Below, piece after piece: positions 16,383 to 24,122 of a stretch of 38,035 nt of DNA. The stretch's first letter is position 1, and the number at the start of each line of letters is the position of its first letter. A program made the translations under genes and the position numbers. This DNA is from Candidatus Wolfebacteria bacterium (GTDB lineage Bacteria > Patescibacteriota > Minisyncoccia > UBA6257 > UBA9933). The notes under the pieces are model-generated. The model was not told the origin of the DNA. It worked only from the letters and a program-made list of their open reading frames with translations, and ran no database searches. The stretch covers positions 1-38,035 of the forward strand of contig JANLIR010000008.1 of assembly GCA_024654025.1 (NCBI GenBank), given 5' to 3'.

Positions 16383-17984
16383 TTAATTTCGACTTTTCAC
16401 TACTGAAGGCGTCAATATTAAATTACTCCCTATTTCTAATATATTAACATTTTGGCCTCCGTCTTTGCCACCTATTTTATCCACGCCTTTGTTTTTGTCG
16501 GATTCAAATATGGAGGTCAGTTCCCATTTCTTGCCGTCGGTGACAAAAGTATAATATTTGCCGTTTTCTGATTCATTTGTGGGGTCAATGGGCAAAACAG
16601 ATAAGGTATTTCCTGAGATTTTACCAAAATCCACCGGTATCCATCCGATTCCGTTTACTTTCTGAAATGTTGAGGAAGCAAAACATCTGTATGCCCAGCC
16701 AGAAGGAGGAGCAGGCAAAGAAGAATGATTGGTACAATTTCTGTTGTCATCCGGCAAAGACAGGAAAATATCTTGAAGCTGGTCAGCGCCGATGTCCCAA
16801 ATATTAAATCTCCGAAGTCCATCAATGTCATTACTGAATGATAAATTAGGGTCGTTTAAAAGATTCACCCCAGCTCCTCTTGCGGCAGTATCAGAAGGAG
16901 AAAGATGAAAATCATCGCCAGCTTCATTTACAAATTGAACTGTGGCGGCGTTTATGGGATTTGAACCGGGCGCATCGGTCTGCGATGGGCCGGAAAGGTT
17001 GTTAGTGGAGGAGGCATTAAAAATTCCGCTATAATTATAAGTATTGTTATAGGAAATGTTGTTTTTGGCGAGAACCGTTCCTGAATTGCGGTAAAATCCA
17101 TAAACTGAATTATATACGGTGTTGTTATAAATATAGACTTTTAAAGATATGTTATTGACTATTCCCCTTCCGTTGGAGCCATTAATAAAATCATAGACAA
17201 TGTTATTCCATATGTAAACGGTGGCATCTCCTTCAAGATCAGATACTATTATTCCCCAGCCAGAACTAGTTCCTGACAGAACCCCTCTAACGATATTTTC
17301 TGAAATCCTAATATCGGATGGATTATTTACGGATAGTACGGAAACGGCATCACAAGTTGTGCAAGACGTTAATGTATCTTTTATTTGCAGCCCCTCCACC
17401 CTTACAAAATCCTCGTTTATAACCAATGAATCTTGATTTGTTGTTTCTAACCGATATTTCGTATCGTCCCACCTCCCGTTGTGTCTTGCTTCAGAAGTGG
17501 TATAAATTTTAATGTAATTGTTCGGCCCGGTTATCCATTCGGCTATCTGTACATAATTTGTATCAGCTGTACTCCACATACCATCAATCTTGGCTACCGC
17601 TACTTTATTAGCGCAAACTAAATCGCCTTGAGCGCAAGAACCGAAATTAATACCTCCGAATGCCGTAACCCAAGCAGCTAATGAAGTAAAGCAGTTTGAA
17701 TATCCTACGCAATCCTGGCGGACCAAACCGATTACGGCATTTGAAGGATCGGCTTGAACAATATTGGAAGTTTTAAAAATATCACCATATTCCTTGTACG
17801 CCCTTATCGCGGTATCAATCGCTTTTAAATCAGTTGTCCTAAGCGCATCTCTTGATTGTTTGAAAATTTCCGAAGGATTTAAAATCATAACCGTAACAGT
17901 GCCAACAATAGCCAAAACACCTACAACAATAAGAAGCTCGAGGAGGGTGAAGCCATTATTTCGCGAAGATTTGTTGACAAACAT
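16383..17984 (-). CDS. Type IV pseudopilin with an inserted beta-helix domain
   Basis: 533 aa, first gene of the array. Residues 11-12 (NNG/FTLLELLIVV) form a prepilin-peptidase site, with Glu at mature position 5, and the helix continues into NPSEIFKQSRDALRTTDLKA, as in CPR pseudopilins. From about residue 85 to 402 a beta-helix of the array type is inserted (VIGLVRQDCVGYSNCF to WDIGADQL). Pilin sequence then resumes: SLPDDNRNC, PPSGWAYRC, GIGWIPVDF, LSVLPIDP, YYTFVTDGKKWELTS and a DGG motif near the end. The beta-helix would thus be carried on a pilin-like subunit at the cell surface. No other pilus genes are in the window. A candidate promoter (TTGTCA, about 17 bp, TACAAA) lies around 18079-18050 on the minus strand, and the leader is AT-rich. 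Confidence 0.85.
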   Translation of the reverse strand: MFVNKSSRNNGFTLLELLIVVGVLAIVGTVTVMILNPSEIFKQSRDALRTTDLKAIDTAIRAYKEYGDIFKTSNIVQADPSNAVIGLVRQDCVGYSNCFTSLAAWVTAFGGINFGSCAQGDLVCANKVAVAKIDGMWSTADTNYVQIAEWITGPNNYIKIYTTSEARHNGRWDDTKYRLETTNQDSLVINEDFVRVEGLQIKDTLTSCTTCDAVSVLSVNNPSDIRISENIVRGVLSGTSSGWGIIVSDLEGDATVYIWNNIVYDFINGSNGRGIVNNISLKVYIYNNTVYNSVYGFYRNSGTVLAKNNISYNNTYNYSGIFNASSTNNLSGPSQTDAPGSNPINAATVQFVNEAGDDFHLSPSDTAARGAGVNLLNDPNLSFSNDIDGLRRFNIWDIGADQLQDIFLSLPDDNRNCTNHSSLPAPPSGWAYRCFASSTFQKVNGIGWIPVDFGKISGNTLSVLPIDPTNESENGKYYTFVTDGKKWELTSIFESDKNKGVDKIGGKDGGQNVNILEIGSNLILTPSVVKSRN

Positions 17985-18072
17985 AGATATTAGTTGATAT
18001 TTATTAATACTAAGAATATTTATTTTTTATTTAGCGGGCCAGCAAGCTTGTTTGTATTCTTTTTTATCCACA

Positions 18073-18155
18073 TTGACAAAATTTGACGCTTTGCTAATAT
18101 ATATATACTAAACGTGAGGCGGATATTTCGTATGTCCGCCTCATTTGTTTTTTTC
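18073..18155 (+). ncRNA. Possible small transcript: promoter directly followed by hairpin and T-tract
   Basis: On the plus strand TTGACA (18073-18078), 16 bp and TAATAT (18095-18100), or TATACT (18104-18109), are followed within a few bases by perfect 9-bp arms TGAGGCGGA (18115-18123) and TCCGCCTCA (18135-18143) and a run of T (18149-18155). A transcript of about 40 nt would be antisense to the stop region of the NYN gene. On the minus strand the same hairpin begins at that gene's stop codon and could slow or end transcription. Confidence 0.3.
18115..18143. terminator. Perfect 9-bp hairpin at the end of the NYN-domain gene
   Basis: The right arm includes the gene's TGA. A T-tract follows only on the plus strand, so as a minus-strand terminator it is weak. 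It separates the sugar-kinase gene group from the beta-helix array. Confidence 0.45.
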
Positions 18156-18779
18156 TTCATCATATTTTATAACATTTTCCAATCTTACAAAATCCCTAAA
18201 ATTACTGCCGGCAAATTGCCTTATTTCTCGCGCCGTTCTTGGACCCCGCGCCAAAATGATAATTTCTTTTCCTTTCTCTTTTAAATATTTTAAGACCGGC
18301 AAGAAATCGCCATCACCAGACAAAATAACCGCGCGATCAAAATTATCCCTTTCTTTCATTAAATAAAAAGCCATTTCTACATCGCAATTAGCTTTTCTCC
18401 TAGTAGTCCCATCTTCTTGTTCATACAACTTCACTGGTTTAAGAATCAATTCATAACCGAAAATCTTTAATTTTAAATAAAATCTGACTCGTTGAAGATG
18501 GCGGCTTATTAGTAAAAGTTCGACTTCGTTTAGTTTATCACCTTTTTTGGCTATTAAACTAACAAGATGCTTTTCTAAATCTTCTATAGGAACCGTGCCG
18601 TTTTTCAAATAATCATATTCAAAATCGTGAATTTCAACACCGCCAAAATAAAAAACTTGCTCAATTTGATACTTATCTTTGAGATATTGCAATAATTTTT
18701 TATAATCAATTTTCCAGCCCAAACTTTTTTCTCCGCCATAAAATAAGTTTGAAGCGTCAATAAAAGTAAAAGTTTTCAT
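18141..18779 (-). CDS. NYN-domain (PIN-like) protein, LabA/DUF88 family
   Basis: 212 aa. The PIN-like fold is shown by TFIDASNLFY (Asp8), KANCDVEMAFYLM (Asp133) and ILSGDGDFLPVLKYL (Asp156, Asp158), the acidic residues expected to bind metal in NYN ribonucleases. GKEIIILARGPRTAREIRQF completes the domain. Family members are thought to cleave or process RNA; the target here is unknown. The start is ATG 18779, with TATAAT only 7 bases upstream and no Shine-Dalgarno site. The stop of glycerate kinase is 14 bp upstream. Confidence 0.85.
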   Translation of the reverse strand: MKTFTFIDASNLFYGGEKSLGWKIDYKKLLQYLKDKYQIEQVFYFGGVEIHDFEYDYLKNGTVPIEDLEKHLVSLIAKKGDKLNEVELLLISRHLQRVRFYLKLKIFGYELILKPVKLYEQEDGTTRRKANCDVEMAFYLMKERDNFDRAVILSGDGDFLPVLKYLKEKGKEIIILARGPRTAREIRQFAGSNFRDFVRLENVIKYDEEKNK

Positions 18780-18786
18780 GTATCAA

Positions 18787-18792
18787 ATTATA
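18787..18792 (-). promoter_or_regulatory. -10 box (TATAAT) 7 bases before the NYN gene
   Basis: A perfect TATAAT on the minus strand at 18792-18787 would give a transcript starting at the ATG 18779. No convincing -35 box is seen in the end of the preceding gene. Confidence 0.35.
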
Positions 18793-18793
18793 T

Positions 18794-20176
18794 TTACTTT
18801 TCTTTAATAATGACCATCAAATCCGCGACGTTAAAACTTTTTTGTTCGGCGAAAATCAAGTCGCCTGTTTTTTCAAAAAAATGGAATGAATCGTGGTTTT
18901 CTAAAAACTTTTCCGGCTCCAATTTTAATTTTTTCGCTTTTTCCACAGTCTCTGAATCGACTATGGCTCCGGCGGCTTCGTTGTTATCATGGCCGTCAGA
19001 GGCAAGAGCCAACGCAACAATGTTATTAGTAATTAGTAATTGGTTATTAGTTATTAGTCCCAGAGCGGCTTCCTGATTTCTGCTTCCTTTGCCATTTTTT
19101 TTAGCGCCTTTTAGGGTTACGGTTGTTTCACCGGCTGCCAAAAGTACTCCGCCGGGCCAAATTTCATCTACCAATTTAACCAGCGCTTCTCTTGCTTCTC
19201 CGTCATAAGATAAAGAAAAAATTCTCGAGCTCAATTCCATTTCTTTCGCTTTTTCTTCCATCGCCAAAACCGCGTCGTTGTTGCATACAAAAAGTATATT
19301 TTTTATTTTTTTGAAATACTTCTGGTCTTTGGGAGTTTCGAGCAGATCTATTTTTTTTAAGCTAATGCCATATTTTTTTAAAACATTTTCAGCTTCTTCT
19401 TTGGTTGTCATATCAAAAACAGTCGGACCCGAAGCTACCGTAGACATATCGTTGCCGATAACATCGGAAACTATTAAAGATACAACTCGCGCTGGATAAG
19501 CAATCTTAGCAAACCCACCGCCTTTGAACTCGGAAATATGCTTTCTAACAATATTCATTTCTTTAATGTCCGCTCCGCTAGAGGTAAGTTCTTTAAAAAT
19601 AACGGCGGCTTCCTTTAATTCTTTATCAGACGCGCAAGCAAGCGCAGAGCCGCCTCCGCAAATAAAATTTATAAGAAGATCGTCTTCGTTTAAATTTTCG
19701 GCGAGAGTTATTATTTCTTTGGTGGCTTTAATATTTTGCTTTGACGGCAAAGGATGAGTGCCCTTGTAAATTTTCAATTTTACCTGCCCGCCGAAGTCTT
19801 GGCGCAGGCGGGAATTTTCAATTTTAAATTCTGGCTCTTTAACATCAATTACTATGCCCTTGGCCAGCTTATCTCCCAGTTTTTGAGCTAAAACAGCGCT
19901 TGCCAAAGCAGAGCCTTTTCCGATTCCGACAATAAAAATTCTTTTGAATTCCTTTAAATTTATTTTTATCCCCCAAAGCCAGCTGGTGTAGTCCCCTTTT
20001 TTTTCATAAGCCGGATGGTGCAGCTCTAAAATATCGCCTTCGACTTTAATTCGGCTATCAACGGCTTTTTCAATATCAATCGCGTTAAGTCCGGCTTCGG
20101 CAATCAAAAGCGCCTTTTCTCTTAAAGGATTTGTTGCTAATTCCTCAAAATTTTTTATGTGAAAATTATTTTTCAT
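18794..20176 (-). CDS. Glycerate 2-kinase (MOFRL/DUF4147 family)
   Basis: 460 aa. ATP-dependent phosphorylation of D-glycerate to 2-phosphoglycerate, feeding lower glycolysis. Signs: FIVGIGKGSALASAVLAQ, YKGTHPLPSKQN, INFICGGGSALA, MNIVRKHISEFKGGG, SDVIGNDMSTVASGPT, then the MOFRL part with AAGETTVTLKG, GKGSRNQEAALG and LASDGHDNNEAAGA. All conserved blocks are present. Two foreign inserts are visible: SRLRQDFGGQV (DNA 19783-19812) and TNNQLLITN (DNA about 19021-19058). The start overlaps the stop of the ROK kinase by 11 bp, which suggests translational coupling. The start was chosen for the overlap and the NFHIKNFEELATNPLREKAL opening. Confidence 0.88.
   Translation of the reverse strand: MKNNFHIKNFEELATNPLREKALLIAEAGLNAIDIEKAVDSRIKVEGDILELHHPAYEKKGDYTSWLWGIKINLKEFKRIFIVGIGKGSALASAVLAQKLGDKLAKGIVIDVKEPEFKIENSRLRQDFGGQVKLKIYKGTHPLPSKQNIKATKEIITLAENLNEDDLLINFICGGGSALACASDKELKEAAVIFKELTSSGADIKEMNIVRKHISEFKGGGFAKIAYPARVVSLIVSDVIGNDMSTVASGPTVFDMTTKEEAENVLKKYGISLKKIDLLETPKDQKYFKKIKNILFVCNNDAVLAMEEKAKEMELSSRIFSLSYDGEAREALVKLVDEIWPGGVLLAAGETTVTLKGAKKNGKGSRNQEAALGLITNNQLLITNNIVALALASDGHDNNEAAGAIVDSETVEKAKKLKLEPEKFLENHDSFHFFEKTGDLIFAEQKSFNVADLMVIIKEK
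19021..19058. repeat. TTAGTAATTAGT-type low-complexity repeat in glycerate kinase
   Basis: A run of TTATTAGT/AATTAGTAATTGG units encodes LITNNQLLITNN between GLI and IVALALASDG, where the family normally has no such stretch. The insertion keeps the frame. Confidence 0.55.
19769..19826. repeat. 30-bp palindromic insert flanked by 14-bp direct repeats
   Basis: An imperfect inverted repeat (19783-19812; CCTGCCCGCC ... GGCGCAGGCGGG) is flanked on both sides by AATTTTCAATTTTA (19769-19782 and 19813-19826), like a target duplication. It lies in frame in glycerate kinase and encodes SRLRQDFGGQV. Confidence 0.7.
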
Positions 20177-20984
20177 TAAAAAGTAGTGCGGCTCCTATTA
20201 CCTGCGCCTTGTCTCCTAATTTTCCTTTGACTATCGGCGTCTTTTTGGCTAGAGGCGACATTATGTATTTTTTGGCAACCCTTTTTATAACGTCCATTTT
20301 TAAACTTCCGTTATTTATACCCCCTCCGCCTAAAATTACAATATCAGGATCAATAGTATTTATTAAATTCGCTACTCCTGTCCCAACTATTTTACTCCTG
20401 TCTCCGAATTTAAAAAATGCCTTCTTTCCTCCTAATTCCTCAAAGCTTTTCTCCTTTCCATTTCTCTTTTCTTCTTGAAATATCGTATGCCCAAACTCTC
20501 CTGCGCTATTAGTTTTTCCCTGATACATTTTACCATCTATTATAATACCCCCGCCTATGCCCGTACCAATGGTCAAGCCCACAATGTTTTTATAACCGCA
20601 ACCTGCGCCTAATTTAGCTTCCGCGCGCAAAAAACATCGGCTGTCATTATCGAACTTCACCGGTATTTTATATTTTTTTCCGCCGAGGGCGGATCCGCCT
20701 CTGGCGGAAAAAAAATCCCTTGCGTTCCAGTTATTCAAAAATGGGAGGTTCTGAGCTTTAACCAAAACACCTAAATAACCAACCACACCCGGCAATCCTA
20801 CTCCAATTCCTTTAACATTATTTCCTTTCTCTAATTCCGAAATAATTTTCCCCAATTGCTTTAAAAAATCTTTTTTATTCTTTGAGGTTTTAAATGTTAT
20901 TTCTTTCTTAATAAGTTTATTTTTAGCATCAAAAACCACGCCCTTAATTTTCGTCCCGCCGATGTCAATGCCTATGAAATACAT
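20166..20984 (-). CDS. ROK-family sugar kinase (glucokinase-like), without the usual zinc motif
   Basis: 272 aa. N-terminal phosphate loop FIGIDIGGTKIKGVVFD, GIGVGLPGVVG, VKFDNDSRCFLRAEAKLGAG, GLTIGTGIGGGIIIDG and NSAGEFGHTIF identify a ROK sugar kinase; Asp in DNDSR is the expected catalytic base region. It probably phosphorylates glucose or a related hexose released by the neighbouring glycosidases. After GEFGH the family usually has a C-x-C-G-x2-G-C zinc site, but here QEEKRNGKEKSFEELGG stands instead. FSARGGSALGGK is encoded by a GC-rich palindrome and is probably an insertion. Its stop overlaps the start of glycerate kinase by 11 bp. Confidence 0.87.
   Translation of the reverse strand: MYFIGIDIGGTKIKGVVFDAKNKLIKKEITFKTSKNKKDFLKQLGKIISELEKGNNVKGIGVGLPGVVGYLGVLVKAQNLPFLNNWNARDFFSARGGSALGGKKYKIPVKFDNDSRCFLRAEAKLGAGCGYKNIVGLTIGTGIGGGIIIDGKMYQGKTNSAGEFGHTIFQEEKRNGKEKSFEELGGKKAFFKFGDRSKIVGTGVANLINTIDPDIVILGGGGINNGSLKMDVIKRVAKKYIMSPLAKKTPIVKGKLGDKAQVIGAALLFNEK
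20680..20707. repeat. 28-bp palindrome with GGCGGATCCGCC core in ROK kinase
   Basis: A near-perfect palindrome (12 of 14 positions pair) with A/T runs on both sides encodes SARGGSALGG. The same element occurs in the GH1 gene at 22918-22945, in the same reading frame. Confidence 0.8.
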
Positions 20985-21002
20985 ACTAAAATACTTAAAA
21001 AC

Positions 21003-22826
21003 TTAATTACCGCTTATGACCTTTTTTGCATATTCCCAATACCTTTCGTCATTGTTCTTCGTCTTTAATTTATACCACCACTCGGCTCCCCATAAATAAT
21101 ATTCGTCAAAGCCGGTAGCTTTCGCATAATTAATTGTATCAGCAAAATAATCAGGGCTAAAGAGCTCAATTTGGCGAGCATAAGAAATATGGGGAATTTC
21201 CCGCTTATCCCACGGTTCTGCCTGAAGCTCGGAAACAAAAAACTTTTTTTGATATTCGCCGGTCAATCGCCTCACAATTTTTTCTTTCAGTTTGAAAAAA
21301 CTCGGTTCTAACGGATATTCAATGACTCCGGTCAGCCAGCCGATTGAGGGCGAATAAACCTTGCGGTACATTGTCGTGCCAAAAACATCGCCTTTTTGAA
21401 CGGCTTTGTACCATAAACCGAATTCGCCGCTGTCAGAAACAACAATCGGTCTTTTGTTATCAATTGATTTTATAAGGGAAATTTCTTTGTCAAGAAATCC
21501 GTCCGGCCGCTTGTCGCATTCGCCGAAATCCAAAAACGGCTCGTTTTCCGCTTGCCAGCTCTCAATGACGCTATTATTTTTATAACGTTCAACGATATTT
21601 TTTAAATAATCTCGAAGCGCGATTTCTTTTTCGTCGGGACTCAAATTATTCGCCCAATCCGGGATAAAACATTCCGGCCATCTTGGCACCTTCATGCCAA
21701 CGACCAAAATTACTTTTTTATTTTTAGCGGCGGATTTTTCTAAAAGCCAATCCGTATCTGAAAATTCATATTGGCCTTTAATTTTTTCAATATCGTCCCA
21801 GTAAGCGACTAATCGCAACTTTGACGGATTCAAATCATTTAAAATCGCCTCGTAATTTTTTTGCCAATCAAGGCCGAGTTGCCTGCTGAATTTTTGGGAA
21901 AACGTAACGCCCCAATTAATATGCCTATTAGTATCAACGGGTAAATTTCTTGCGTAACCGACGAGCCCTAACCACGCAAGTCCAATAACCACAAAAATAG
22001 TCGCTAAAATTTTTCCCACAAATACCTTGCCCTTAAAATGTTCTTTAAGAAGAACCCACGAAACTAAAAATATAACCACATACTTCAAGCTTTGGGTGGC
22101 ATCGACAAGCGCGGGATGAGTCAATGAAAAAGCCACGTTGACCAAAATCGATCCGGCGGCGGCAAAGGCGCGGTTGGCGAAGTAAGACACTTTATCTCTC
22201 GAACCGCTAGTTTTTGTAGCGGAGAAAATATTCTTTCTAATTTTCGGAATTAAAAGGAAAAGTGTCGCGAAAATTGCCTCGCCTATTTTTATCCAAACAT
22301 AGCCGGCAATAAACGGGCCTGATTGAAAAACAATTTTTGAAAGAGTGTGCGAAATTCCGAACATAACCGAACTTGCGAGAACCAGTAAAAATACCGACCA
22401 TACCAATTCTTTTTCCTCAATAAAAAACAAAACAAAGGCGCCCAAAATCAGCATGATAAAGCCGACAATATCGCCAACGCCAATCGCAATGTCTAAAAGC
22501 ATGTACCCGACTATCAAAGTGAATATTGGCGAAAACCCGCCGATAAGCGGATAGATTTTTGACGCCTCGCTTTTTGAAAGCGCCAAAAATAAAAAATACA
22601 TCGCAAACACAAAAACCACCGCCGAAGCAAAAGCGATAAGTATTGTTTTAATAGGAAGAATCGCAAAACCGAAAGGCATCAAAAAAATTGCCAAATAGCC
22701 CATTACGGCGAACCAAAAAGTATAAACTAAAGGATCAAAAAATCTCTTTTTTAAAAGCCATTTGTCGAAAACAGCGGAAACACCCAAAATCACCTGCGCG
22801 GCAATGGCGATATAAAACCAATTCAT
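21003..22826 (-). CDS. EamA-type permease fused to a clan-A-like glycoside hydrolase
   Basis: 607 aa. Residues 1-290 have about ten membrane helices in two halves, as in EamA/DMT transporters (e.g. FTLIVGYMLLDIAIGVGDIV, ILATIFVVIGLAWLGLVGYA). Residues 300-605 are a TIM-barrel glycosidase: NWGVTFSQKFSRQLGLDW, LRLVAYWDDIEK, VGMKVPRWPECF, SWQAENEP (Glu429, likely acid/base), FFVSELQAEPWD (Glu533, likely nucleophile) and YYLWGAEWWY. GH5-like cellulase proteins with one membrane anchor are common in CPR (recalled). With ten helices the catalytic part would face the cytoplasm, unless the topology differs. Eighteen bases separate it from its neighbours on each side. It may import and cleave oligosaccharides. 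Confidence 0.83.
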   Translation of the reverse strand: MNWFYIAIAAQVILGVSAVFDKWLLKKRFFDPLVYTFWFAVMGYLAIFLMPFGFAILPIKTILIAFASAVVFVFAMYFLFLALSKSEASKIYPLIGGFSPIFTLIVGYMLLDIAIGVGDIVGFIMLILGAFVLFFIEEKELVWSVFLLVLASSVMFGISHTLSKIVFQSGPFIAGYVWIKIGEAIFATLFLLIPKIRKNIFSATKTSGSRDKVSYFANRAFAAAGSILVNVAFSLTHPALVDATQSLKYVVIFLVSWVLLKEHFKGKVFVGKILATIFVVIGLAWLGLVGYARNLPVDTNRHINWGVTFSQKFSRQLGLDWQKNYEAILNDLNPSKLRLVAYWDDIEKIKGQYEFSDTDWLLEKSAAKNKKVILVVGMKVPRWPECFIPDWANNLSPDEKEIALRDYLKNIVERYKNNSVIESWQAENEPFLDFGECDKRPDGFLDKEISLIKSIDNKRPIVVSDSGEFGLWYKAVQKGDVFGTTMYRKVYSPSIGWLTGVIEYPLEPSFFKLKEKIVRRLTGEYQKKFFVSELQAEPWDKREIPHISYARQIELFSPDYFADTINYAKATGFDEYYLWGAEWWYKLKTKNNDERYWEYAKKVISGN

Positions 22827-22844
22827 TTGTTAAATTATACCAAA

Positions 22845-24122
22845 TTAAACCGAGTTCTGCTTGATTATTTTCTTGTATTCCAAAGCGCTGGGGCGAATTT
22901 TCCGCTCCAAAGTTTTTCCGCCCGAGGCGGATCCGCCTTTGGCGGAGTAATCAATCTCCACCAGCCCAAACCTCGGCCAAAAACCTTTATCCCACTCAAA
23001 ATTATCCAATAATGACCAGTGAAAATACCCGCGGACATCCACATTGGCGGACAATGCTCTCGAAATTGCTTCAACTGTTTTTTCTATAAACCAAGTTCGG
23101 TGCTGATCTTGCTTATCTGCTAATCCGCTTTCGGTTATAAAAATCGGTCTATGATAACGCTTTAAATTATTTAAAACATTTTCAATACCTTCCGGATGAA
23201 GATCCCAACCGACATCGGAGATAACTTCGTTGGTATTTTTATTTAAGCCGTAATCTATCCTATTATGAAAATAAAAATTAAGGCCGATACAATCCAAATA
23301 GTTTTTTGTATTCCTTAAAAAATAATGGTTCCAAAACCTTTCAAAGAATACTTTTAATAAAACATTTATTATTCCTTCTGAAGATTGAAAATCGGATAAA
23401 TTACAAACCACTCCGACTATGGAGGAGGAATTATTTTTCTTAATCGCTTTATAAGATCTTTTATGGGCCGCGACTAATTTTCTTATTGTTAAATAAAAAT
23501 TAAAAATCCCCTGACGCTGAGGAGTCCACCTGCCTCGAAAATAGGCGTTTAAAGAATATATTTCCGGCTCATTAATGGTCAACCAGTATTTAACTTCTGA
23601 ATCAAGCGACTTTACCACTTTCGATACATACCGCTCAAAGTATTTTGGGAAATTCCGGTTCCTGACTCCTCCTTTTTTTGCGAGCCAAACCGGTAAAGTC
23701 CAGTGCCACAAAGTAACGAACGGCTCAATGCCCTTTTTTTTAAGCGTTTGGATAACATGCCGATAATGTTCGATTTCTTTTTCATCAAATTCTCCTTCTT
23801 CGGGTTCTATTCTGGACCATTCAATTGAAAACCTATGCGCGTTATGGCCCAATGACTTGGCAATATCAAAATCCGCCTCGTAACGGTTATAATGGTCGCA
23901 TGCTTTCCCGGAAATATAGTTTTCCTCCTGAAGCGGGTTCGGATAGCTTTCTAAAATAAATTCCGGCCATCCGCCGGCTGGCGGATTGTTTTTCGCGATT
24001 TGCGCTTTGATTTTCGCGTTCTTCAATTCCCACTCTGACCAATCATTGTGGTTATCGCCCTCAACTTGATAAGCTGAAGTCGCCGCTCCCCAAAAAAAAT
24101 CTTTAGGAAATTTAAATTCCAT
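22845..24122 (-). CDS. GH1 family beta-glucosidase/glycosidase
   Basis: 425 aa, near the usual GH1 length. FFWGAATSAYQVEGDNHND, HRFSIEWSRIEPEEG, TLWHWTLPVWLAKKGG, WLTINEPE (Glu185, acid/base), PIFITESGLAD (Glu331, nucleophile) and GYFHWSLLDNFEWDKGF (sugar-binding Trp/Glu) are all intact. It cleaves terminal beta-linked glucose or galactose. There is no signal peptide, so it acts in the cytoplasm. Near the C-terminus SAKGGSASGGK is encoded by a palindromic insert. The ATG overlaps the ileS stop in TAATG, so translation is probably coupled to the synthetase. Confidence 0.93.
   Translation of the reverse strand: MEFKFPKDFFWGAATSAYQVEGDNHNDWSEWELKNAKIKAQIAKNNPPAGGWPEFILESYPNPLQEENYISGKACDHYNRYEADFDIAKSLGHNAHRFSIEWSRIEPEEGEFDEKEIEHYRHVIQTLKKKGIEPFVTLWHWTLPVWLAKKGGVRNRNFPKYFERYVSKVVKSLDSEVKYWLTINEPEIYSLNAYFRGRWTPQRQGIFNFYLTIRKLVAAHKRSYKAIKKNNSSSIVGVVCNLSDFQSSEGIINVLLKVFFERFWNHYFLRNTKNYLDCIGLNFYFHNRIDYGLNKNTNEVISDVGWDLHPEGIENVLNNLKRYHRPIFITESGLADKQDQHRTWFIEKTVEAISRALSANVDVRGYFHWSLLDNFEWDKGFWPRFGLVEIDYSAKGGSASGGKTLERKIRPSALEYKKIIKQNSV
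22918..22945. repeat. 28-bp palindrome with GGCGGATCCGCC core in GH1 gene
   Basis: Second copy of the element at 20680-20707, differing at a few outer positions and read in the same frame (SAKGGSASGG). Confidence 0.8.
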
